Shown: positions 57,684 to 64,000 of the stretch, one piece after another
Numbering within the stretch: the stretch's first letter is position 1
How the letters are laid out: each line of letters begins with the position of its first letter
Source: Planctomycetaceae bacterium
GTDB taxonomy: Bacteria > Planctomycetota > UBA1135 > GCA-002686595
NCBI GenBank assembly: GCA_011525785.1
Contig: WYBT01000041.1
Span: forward strand, 62,001 to 126,000
Length of the DNA: 64,000 nucleotides
Reading direction: 5' to 3'
The notes under the pieces: model-generated
The model's database searches: none
Told to the model about the DNA's origin: nothing
The model's input: only the letters and a program-made list of their open reading frames with translations
Position numbers and translations under genes: made by a program

Positions 57684-59291
57684 TCAAGGCCAGAGAGTCA
57701 CTTCCAGCGCCGACGAAAGCTGCGTCGGCTGAGACGGCGAGCTGTTGTCGCGCGCCCAGGCTTGAGCGAAGAAAACCGACCCCGGCAGCAGTCCATTCGC
57801 AGCGAGGTAAGTGCGCGAGAGAGTGGTGCGCAGCTCGCCCGAGCAGCCGGTGCTGCCGCCGGTGCTCGAGAGCGGCAGGCGCACGCGCGGCGCCGCGACG
57901 CACATCGTGCCCGGACCGAAGGGAACGGCGGTCGAGGCCCGGCCCCAGAAGAACAGGCCCGTGCGCTGCGCGCGCAGGTTGGGCGCGACGAGTTGGAGCT
58001 CGGGGCCGATGCTCGCGCTGGCGGAGCCGGCGACGATGGCGTAGGGGTAGCAGCCGAGCGAGCCGCCGGACGGCGAGCAGTAGGACTTGGGCGCGCGCAC
58101 GCCGCCGAGCGCGATGATCGGCACGCTGCCGGTGATCAGCACGTCGCCGCGGCCGTCGAAGTTGACGTCGCCGACTGCGCTCGCGACGCCGAAGGCGCCG
58201 AACGCGCAGCGGCCGAGGTCGGCGCCGGTCGCGCCGTCGAAGAAGTGCGTGTAGCCCTTGTTCGAGCACGCGCCCGCGCAGGTGAGCGGCACGCTGGCGA
58301 CGAAGTCGGGCAGGCCGTCGCCGGTGATGTCGCCGGGCGCGACGATCGCGTGGCCGAACATCACGCCGTAGCCGGTGTCGACCGAGCGGATGAGCGCGCC
58401 GCTCGCGCCCGAGCGCAGGTCGACGCCGCCGGTGCGGAAGGTCGCGTGGAAGCGGGCGGGCACGCCCACGGCGAAGTCCTCGACGCCGTCGCCGTCGAGA
58501 TCGCCGCCCAGGTTCGCCAGCGACTCACCGGCGCTGTCCCAGACCGTGGAGGTGATGCGGTAGACGAGCGCGCCGCTCGCGCCGCTGATGACGTCGACGG
58601 TCGCGAGCGTGCCGGGCTCGGCGGCGCCGGTGTCGCTGATCGCGTAGTCGCGGCGACCGTCGCCGTCGACGTCGCCCAGGCCCTCCAGCGCCGCGCCGAA
58701 GAGGTTGCCGTTGCCCGCGCCAGCGATGTGCGTGCGGAGCACGGCGCCGCTCGCGCCGGAGACGACGTACACGCGGCTGGGCGAGCCCGAAGTGCGGGTG
58801 CGCGCGGAGATGAGCACGTCGTCGACGCCGTCGAGGTCGACGTCCGCGATGCGCGCGAGCGCCTGGCCGAGCGTCTGCGGCAGGCCGGGCGACACGAAGG
58901 TCGAGAGCAGCGCGCCGCTCGCGCCGGAGCGGAACTCGACGAACGACGGGAGGCCCGAGGTCGCGGCCGGGGCCGCGATGGCGTAGTCCTCGACACCGTC
59001 GCCGTTGAGATCGCCTAGCGCCGCGAGGCCCCTGCCGTACTCGACGTTGGGCGGCGCGGGGTGCGAGCGCAGCACCTGGCCGTCCGTCACGCGCAGGATC
59101 CGCACTTCGACGGCCGGCGGCGTCGGCGCCTGCTCGATCAGGATCTCGCGGCGCCCGTCGCCGTCGAGGTCGGCGATCGCGACGCCGCGGCCCGTGCCGC
59201 CGGGCAGTCGAATGACTTCGCCTTGGGCGTGGAGCTGTTCGCCGAACGCGAGGAGCGCGAACGGCACGATGTGGAGCTTGGTGTGCTTCAT
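57684..59291 (-). CDS. Exported FG-GAP/integrin-type propeller protein with shared C-terminal module
   Basis: The ATG at 59291 gives 535 residues with a signal peptide (IVPFALLAFGEQLHAQ). Seven FG-GAP/VCBS-type repeats follow, each with an acidic calcium-type loop: DLDGDGRREILI, DLNGDGVEDYAIA, DLDGVDDVLISA, DVDGDGRRDYAIS, DLDGDGVEDFAVG, ITGDGLPDFVAS, NFDGRGDVLIT. This predicts a seven-bladed alpha-integrin-type propeller. The last 135 residues, from SYCSPSGGSLGC, form the shared module (GLFFWG, MCVAAPRVRLPL, AQAWARD). It should be surface or secreted. Confidence 0.88.
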   Translation of the reverse strand: MKHTKLHIVPFALLAFGEQLHAQGEVIRLPGGTGRGVAIADLDGDGRREILIEQAPTPPAVEVRILRVTDGQVLRSHPAPPNVEYGRGLAALGDLNGDGVEDYAIAAPAATSGLPSFVEFRSGASGALLSTFVSPGLPQTLGQALARIADVDLDGVDDVLISARTRTSGSPSRVYVVSGASGAVLRTHIAGAGNGNLFGAALEGLGDVDGDGRRDYAISDTGAAEPGTLATVDVISGASGALVYRITSTVWDSAGESLANLGGDLDGDGVEDFAVGVPARFHATFRTGGVDLRSGASGALIRSVDTGYGVMFGHAIVAPGDITGDGLPDFVASVPLTCAGACSNKGYTHFFDGATGADLGRCAFGAFGVASAVGDVNFDGRGDVLITGSVPIIALGGVRAPKSYCSPSGGSLGCYPYAIVAGSASASIGPELQLVAPNLRAQRTGLFFWGRASTAVPFGPGTMCVAAPRVRLPLSSTGGSTGCSGELRTTLSRTYLAANGLLPGSVFFAQAWARDNSSPSQPTQLSSALEVTLWP

Positions 59292-59348
59292 GCGGGCGGC
59301 GACTAGCTGGGCCGCAGCCGGCACGTCACGCTGCCGCGCTCGCGAACC

Positions 59349-60455
59349 ATGAGTTCCGTGCCCCGCATCGCCGCGTACGTCTATCCCGGCTGGCATCCGA
59401 CGCCGGAGCGCGACGCGAGCTTTCATCCCGGCTTCACCGAGTGGGAGCTGGTGCGCGAGTGCAAGCCGCGCTTCGAGGGGCACGCGCAGCCGAAGGTTCC
59501 GCTGCTCGGCGAGTACGACGACCGCGACCCGCGCGAGGTCGGGCTGCGCGTGCGCCTCGCGCAAGAGCACGGCGTCGACGCGTTCGTGTACGGCTGGTTC
59601 TGGTGCCGCGGCAAGCGCGTGTTCGAGGACGCGTTGGATCTCGGCTTCCTCGGCGGCGAGCACGGCCGCGACGCGCCGTTCGCGCTGATGTGGGCCAACC
59701 GCATGCCGCGCCGCGTGCTGCCGGTGCGGCGCGCGGACCTGCCCGTGCTCGATCCGGCCCGCTTCGTCGACACCGACGTCGAGGACTTCACGGCGATGCT
59801 CGAGCACGTCGCCGAGCGCTACTTCGTCCGCGCCAACTACGTGCGCGTCGGCGGCGCGGCGTACCTCTCGATCTTCGACTCGAGCTTCTTCCTGCGCGAG
59901 CTTGGGCTTGCGGCGGCGCGCGAGGCGATTGCGCGAGCGCGTGAGCGGCTGCGTGCGCGCGGCTTCGGCGAGCTGCACCTCGCGGCGATCGAGCCGGGCG
60001 CCGACGTGATCGGCAAGTTGCGCGAGGTCGGCTTCGACAGCGTCACGAACTACGTGCTCCTGCCCGACTGGAAGGGCCCTTTCCTGCAGGACTACGCCGA
60101 GCGAGCGCGCGCGTGCGCCGAGCTGTGGCCGCGCATCGCCGCCGCGTCGGGTCTGCCGTACATGCCTTCGGTCTCGCCGGGTTGGGACGCGTCGCCGCGC
60201 GGCGCAGACTTCGGCCTCGCGCGGCCGACCAAGTACCCGTGGTGGCCCGTCGTCGTCGGCGAGCACCCCGACCTGTTCCGCGAGGCGCTCGAGCGCGCGC
60301 TCGCGTTTGCTCGCGAGCAAGGCTCACGCGAGGGCCTGGTCTTCATCGCCTCACTCAACGAGTGGAGCGAAGGCCACACGCTCGAGCCCGACACGCGCTT
60401 CGGCCACGGCTGGCTCGAGGCCGTGCGAAGCGCGCGGCTCGCCGCCCACGCGTAA
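59349..60455 (+). CDS. Glycoside hydrolase family 99-like / WbsX-type protein
   Basis: This is a 368-residue protein with no signal peptide. The pattern fits the WbsX-like group of GH99-related proteins encoded in polysaccharide biosynthesis loci: IAAYVYPGWHPTPERDASF, GFTEWELVRECKPRF, the strand VDAFVYGWFWCRGKRVFE, ALMWANRMPRR and the C-terminal IASLNEWSEGHTLEPD. A role in surface glycan processing is likely, but neither substrate nor mechanism is shown. It starts 57 bp after the FG-GAP gene start, in the opposite direction, so the short region between them is a divergent promoter. Confidence 0.85.
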   Translation: MSSVPRIAAYVYPGWHPTPERDASFHPGFTEWELVRECKPRFEGHAQPKVPLLGEYDDRDPREVGLRVRLAQEHGVDAFVYGWFWCRGKRVFEDALDLGFLGGEHGRDAPFALMWANRMPRRVLPVRRADLPVLDPARFVDTDVEDFTAMLEHVAERYFVRANYVRVGGAAYLSIFDSSFFLRELGLAAAREAIARARERLRARGFGELHLAAIEPGADVIGKLREVGFDSVTNYVLLPDWKGPFLQDYAERARACAELWPRIAAASGLPYMPSVSPGWDASPRGADFGLARPTKYPWWPVVVGEHPDLFREALERALAFAREQGSREGLVFIASLNEWSEGHTLEPDTRFGHGWLEAVRSARLAAHA

Positions 60456-60594
60456 CTCGCAGCAGGCGACTGCGTCCGGCCGTTCGTCCGGTGCGTGAAC
60501 GGGCCGAGCGCGCCTCGTTGAGAGCTCGCCGCACTTCGCGCCGGAATTTTGAAACTGCGGGTGGGTGGGCCGTGCCTCACGAGCTCGCCGGAGG

Positions 60595-60611
60595 GCGCGC
60601 ACGGTGCGCGC
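60595..60611. promoter_or_regulatory. Short near-perfect palindrome upstream of the 60654 gene
   Basis: GCGCGCAC (60595-60602) and GTGCGCGC (60604-60611) are complementary around a single base, 43 bp before the start codon of the transglutaminase-like protein gene. It could be an operator, but it is short and may be a chance event in GC-rich DNA. Confidence 0.25.
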
Positions 60612-60653
60612 ACGCGTTCACGGCGACATCGGATCCGCACGTTCGACTCACCC

Positions 60654-62888
60654 ATGCAAGTGAACTTCGTTGCTCGCATCGCGCTCCTCGTCGGGGCTCT
60701 CGCGGGCGCAGCAGCACCGCTCTGCGCACTTCAGGGTGGCAGCTCCGGCTGTCCCGCCTCGGTGACCGGGCACCCGTACCCCAGGCGCGTCACCAGCAAC
60801 GTCCTCATCGGCCTTGGCGGCGCGGGCTACTCCGCTACGGGACTCGCCACGCCGGAGTTGATCCCGTTGGGCGTCGAGGCGGTCGACAGCGACGTGTACT
60901 TGGCTACGTGCGAGACCATCTGCAAGGCCGTCAACTCGTCGTCGGACTACGACGTCGACTGGAGCGCCTCGATTGGCCAGTTCGTCGACAACCGCGCCAA
61001 CGCGGCCTCGACGCTGTATGGATACTGGCACGTTCTGTATTTGCCGCCGAACAACCTCGTTGTCGGAGAGACACGGACGGCGACGATTACGGCGACCGCG
61101 CGTGACGTGTGCAGCTTGGCCCCCGACCCGCCGAGCATCATCACGATCCAGGTCCAGGTGACTCGCGACACGGACGACCCGGCCCTGCCGGGAACGCCGC
61201 GCTTCAACGTCTCGGCGAGCCTCGTCAGCATCGTCGACCCGATCGTCACGCCGCCGTTCTGTCCGCCGGGCCCGGGACAGCTGTGCGAGATCGTCGGCTT
61301 CTATCGAATGGTCGGCCCGACGCCTGCGGGGCAGATCACCTCGGCGCCTCCGGGCATGGTGGTGGGCGAGACCCGCCCGATCGACAGCGAGGTGTCGGAC
61401 ATGGACCGCATCGTCTACGAGTGCGGCACGCCGCCGGGTTACCAGCCTGCGGTTCACACGCCAGTCGATCAGTTGATCTGCGACAGCATCAAGCAATACC
61501 AGTGGGGCGTTGTGGCCGGACCGGGCAACGGCGTTTTCGTGCGCACGGGGCGCACCGCGCTCTTCCGCGCAACGCAAGCTGGCCCGGTCACGATCCGGTT
61601 GATTGCGCGCACGGCGGATGGAGAAGCCGTCATGGACACCGAGACGTTCACCATCCATCAACCGAAGTTGAAGGGCGTCGAGTTTGCGAACAACGAGGAC
61701 GTGAGTCGCGACATCGACGGCGACATTTACAGCGGCTTCGACTGGCATGACAACGACGGCGACGGGCTCGCAGCGACGGCTGATCCCGCCCGCCGAAATG
61801 GGCTCTTCATCTGGGGTGATCGACGCTTCCCCGTGGCGTACGTGCGCGGAACTACTGCGTCGCCCAGGCGCATGGGGATCCGCCGAGTCGCTATCGACAC
61901 GACCGTCCGACCGATGCCTGGGGCCACGCTGATCGGCGGGATCGCCGGTTTGCCTGCGCAGCAGTTCAAGGGCGGCGGCCAGCCCGGGGCGCCGGCAGTG
62001 CAGCTGATCGCCGAGCACATGAACGGCCGCCAACTGATCCCGGACATCGTGGGTCGCATTCCGAGTCTGTCCATCAGCTGGGATGTGACCTGGGACTCCA
62101 CGAACGTCGTGCCGACGGGCTCGTCGGACAACACCTGCTACATCGTGCGCGCTACACCAGCGATGCCTGGAGGTCTGAGCGGTGTGTCGGCGTACCAGCC
62201 CTTCGAATCGTTCTTCGACATCGCGTGCCGGCTGCAGTCAGGATCCTCGGCCGAGAGCGACGTCGTCGCTGGCGTCTGGGCTGCGCTCTCCCAGTTCTCG
62301 GGGATCGGCGGAAGCGGCGTGCCGCGCACTGCCCGCAAGGCGATCGACGGCAATCTCAACCCGGACGGGCGCGTGATGAACTTCTTCCTGAACTCGACGC
62401 CGGGGTTCTGCCAATGGGTGAGTCTGATGCTGGCCCATCCCGACGGAAACGGTGACTGCGTGGCGTGGGCGCAACTGCTCCGAGGTTGCCTGGCGGTTCA
62501 CGGAGTGAGCTCGGAAGTCATCGAGGTGACGCCGCTCTCGCCGAGCACGCACTTGATGATCAACAACTGGCACGAGCTGCTCTCTCCACACATCGGGTGG
62601 CCGTGGCTACTTGGCGTGCACGTCTCCGAGAACGACGTGAACGGCTTTCCCGTGCCGGGAATCGCAGGACAGGACAACCCCCTTCCTCCCAAGCGCCTCA
62701 ATCTGCACTACATCGTCAAGTACGGGTCCGACTACTACGACCCGTCGTACGGCCTGGGGCCCTTCGCGAGTCCAGCTGTCTACGAAGACGCCGCGTTCTG
62801 GGGCCAGCTGCAGCCGATCGCGTCGAGCCTCTACGGCATCAAGAACATCCAGTTCGTAGAAGCGACCTACACGCCCGTCGTCTTTTGA
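60654..62888 (+). CDS. Exported transglutaminase-like protein
   Basis: The ATG at 60654 gives 744 residues beginning with a signal peptide (FVARIALLVGALAGAAAP). About 500 residues of mostly beta-rich sequence follow, including VGETRTATITATARD and repeats around VGETRPIDSEVSD. The last 200 residues contain a candidate catalytic triad: C602 in NGDCVAWAQLLRG, H685 in NLHYIVKYG and D696 in YYDPSYGLG. The spacing and helix-strand order are those of transglutaminase-like/papain-fold cysteine enzymes. Peptide cross-linking or cleavage outside the cell is inference. A partner gene follows 15 bp later. Confidence 0.8.
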   Translation: MQVNFVARIALLVGALAGAAAPLCALQGGSSGCPASVTGHPYPRRVTSNVLIGLGGAGYSATGLATPELIPLGVEAVDSDVYLATCETICKAVNSSSDYDVDWSASIGQFVDNRANAASTLYGYWHVLYLPPNNLVVGETRTATITATARDVCSLAPDPPSIITIQVQVTRDTDDPALPGTPRFNVSASLVSIVDPIVTPPFCPPGPGQLCEIVGFYRMVGPTPAGQITSAPPGMVVGETRPIDSEVSDMDRIVYECGTPPGYQPAVHTPVDQLICDSIKQYQWGVVAGPGNGVFVRTGRTALFRATQAGPVTIRLIARTADGEAVMDTETFTIHQPKLKGVEFANNEDVSRDIDGDIYSGFDWHDNDGDGLAATADPARRNGLFIWGDRRFPVAYVRGTTASPRRMGIRRVAIDTTVRPMPGATLIGGIAGLPAQQFKGGGQPGAPAVQLIAEHMNGRQLIPDIVGRIPSLSISWDVTWDSTNVVPTGSSDNTCYIVRATPAMPGGLSGVSAYQPFESFFDIACRLQSGSSAESDVVAGVWAALSQFSGIGGSGVPRTARKAIDGNLNPDGRVMNFFLNSTPGFCQWVSLMLAHPDGNGDCVAWAQLLRGCLAVHGVSSEVIEVTPLSPSTHLMINNWHELLSPHIGWPWLLGVHVSENDVNGFPVPGIAGQDNPLPPKRLNLHYIVKYGSDYYDPSYGLGPFASPAVYEDAAFWGQLQPIASSLYGIKNIQFVEATYTPVVF

Positions 62889-62903
62889 TGGGAGCCGATA
62901 GCC

Positions 62904-63923
62904 ATGATCACCTTCATCGCAGTGCTGAATGTCGGGATCGCCTCAACGCTCGTCGCGATCCCGCTCACGCGTCCCCAGCAGTCCCCGAGTGAGCGCACGC
63001 CCCGAGCCGTGTTGCCTCTCTCGGAGGGCGCGCTCTCGCTCGACGTGGACGACCAGGGTCGTCTGGGGCTCTACGAACTCGCGGCGCCCGCACGTCCCGA
63101 GCGGCTTCTGTGGCGCGGTCCCCAGCCAGCGATCGACTGGTACGGCCGCTCGAGCGCGCTCGAGCTGCCGGCGGGCGATCACGTCGTCGCGGTGGAGCAG
63201 CACGGCGGAGGCGCGCGCCAAGTGCGACTGTGGCGTTGTGCAACTCGCTCCGAAGGTGCGAGTCGGGCCACCGCAGCCCAGACGACGCTGCTCAACTCGG
63301 TGCTGTTCGAGCACCGACGCGCGGACGGCAGCACAAGTGTGCTCGAGGGCTTCGATGTCGCTTCACCGTTCGTGTTCGAGGTCCGCGGCGAGGCGTTCTT
63401 GGCTGGTTCGGCGCGCACGTCCGTTGACCCGGCGCTCCGTGTGTTCGTGGCTCCGGTCGACGAGCTGCTCGCGGGGCGGCCCGTGGTGTCGCACGTGGTC
63501 TACGGCATCGAGCCGCGCGTCGTGCAGATCGGCGACGAGCTCGTCCTCGCCGCCCGCTGGCCCGAGAACGCGCAGGAACAGATGGGCCAATCGCCGCTCA
63601 CGATCCACCGCAGTCGCGACGGCAAGACCTGGGTGCAAGACGAACTGGCGCCAGCCGCGCAGCCGCGCGGAACGGCCTTGTTCGAGTTGGGGCAGATGAA
63701 CGGGCAGCCGCTCGTCGTGTCGCTGTCGCAGGACGGGACCGAGATCGAGCTGAGCCGTTTCGATACGACCAGCGCAGCTTGGCAAGTGTTCGAACGCCGA
63801 GCCGCGCCGACGAACGTCGACCGCGAGGCGCCCAACTTGCTCTTCCTGCGACCGTCCGCCGGCCAGCAACTGCCCACGGTGCTGCTCCGCGAGCGAGGGA
63901 ATCAACTTCCCCAGGCACGTTGA
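62904..63923 (+). CDS. Exported protein, partner of the transglutaminase-like protein
   Basis: This is a 339-residue protein. The ATG has GGGAG about 10 nt upstream. The N-terminus is hydrophobic (MITFIAVLNVGIASTLVAI), consistent with a signal peptide or anchor. The rest is beta-strand-rich with tryptophan-containing strands (LLWRGPQPAIDWYG, SHVVYGIEPRVVQIGDEL, LTIHRSRDGKTWVQDEL), suggesting a sialidase-like or BNR-type repeat propeller. No catalytic residues are recognised. It is 15 bp after the previous stop and therefore probably co-translated with it. Confidence 0.72.
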   Translation: MITFIAVLNVGIASTLVAIPLTRPQQSPSERTPRAVLPLSEGALSLDVDDQGRLGLYELAAPARPERLLWRGPQPAIDWYGRSSALELPAGDHVVAVEQHGGGARQVRLWRCATRSEGASRATAAQTTLLNSVLFEHRRADGSTSVLEGFDVASPFVFEVRGEAFLAGSARTSVDPALRVFVAPVDELLAGRPVVSHVVYGIEPRVVQIGDELVLAARWPENAQEQMGQSPLTIHRSRDGKTWVQDELAPAAQPRGTALFELGQMNGQPLVVSLSQDGTEIELSRFDTTSAAWQVFERRAAPTNVDREAPNLLFLRPSAGQQLPTVLLRERGNQLPQAR

Positions 63924-63944
63924 CCCCAACTCCCCACGCGAGAC

Positions 63945-63976
63945 GCTCAGGGCGCACCGTGCCTGAGCACTCTTTC
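63945..63976 (+). terminator. Candidate terminator after the last gene
   Basis: Arms GCTCAGG (63945-63951) and CCTGAGC (63962-63968) form a 7-bp stem with a 10-nt loop, followed by ACTCTTTCC. Position 22 bp after the last stop supports a terminator. The stem is short. Confidence 0.5.
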
Positions 63977-64000
63977 CAGGCCAGCCCCGCGACGCTCCCA

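Overview
The window is very GC-rich, densely coded and carries no rRNA, tRNA or CRISPR array. Several traits suggest a deep-branching Planctomycetota bacterium (inference, not proven): two large Ser/Thr kinases, one with the DWG variant of the DFG motif; long TPR and HEAT proteins; and many exported proteins built on beta-propeller, LamG, beta-helix or FG-GAP scaffolds. Four of these exported proteins end in the same roughly 125-residue C-terminal module.

Layout. 1-4605: end of a HEAT/discoidin-like protein, a zinc-ribbon thioredoxin, and rimO, whose last 420 bp are repeated about 0.9 kb downstream with a foreign-looking 217-codon gene between the copies. 4698-6799: two small unknown genes and an AAA ATPase preceded by a striking 23-bp palindrome. 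6853-17172: exported proteins, a wHTH-ATPase-TPR regulator and a di-heme beta-propeller lipoprotein. 17471-20641: a DUF4062-TM-TPR protein. 20674-23375 (minus): a cobalamin riboswitch followed by an exported surface protein and a beta-propeller protein, a plausible B12-capture operon. 23534-28870: pgsA, pgpA, an RsbU-type phosphatase, a MazG-like protein and priA. 28965-43233: exported proteins, the two kinases, gamma-glutamyltransferase, a GT-C-like membrane protein and HEAT proteins. 43798-44426: a broken AbiE-type toxin-antitoxin locus. 44877-49110: larB-carA, a small 71-codon gene with a strong terminator, and an AbgT transporter. 49273-57525: two convergent STAND/NACHT receptors. 57684-63923: FG-GAP, WbsX-like and transglutaminase-like proteins.

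The most unusual part is 49273-57525. Two large proteins with different N-terminal effector-like domains (DUF4062; nucleoside-deoxyribosyltransferase/TIR-like) share a NACHT ATPase core and a C-terminal FGE-sulfatase (C-type-lectin-like) domain. The domain's last 35 residues differ mostly at surface positions, as in targets of diversity-generating retroelements. Both genes end in the same 144-bp sequence (about 85% identical), in inverted orientation, which runs past the stop codons and holds repeated GGCAA words and a conserved hairpin. The repeats enclose one gene for an exported membrane protein. No reverse transcriptase or template repeat lies in the window, so any diversification would have to act in trans.

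Two other systems stand out. One is the riboswitch-controlled surface protein plus beta-propeller pair. The other is the insertion into rimO that appears to have restored the gene's 3' end while leaving a displaced copy downstream.
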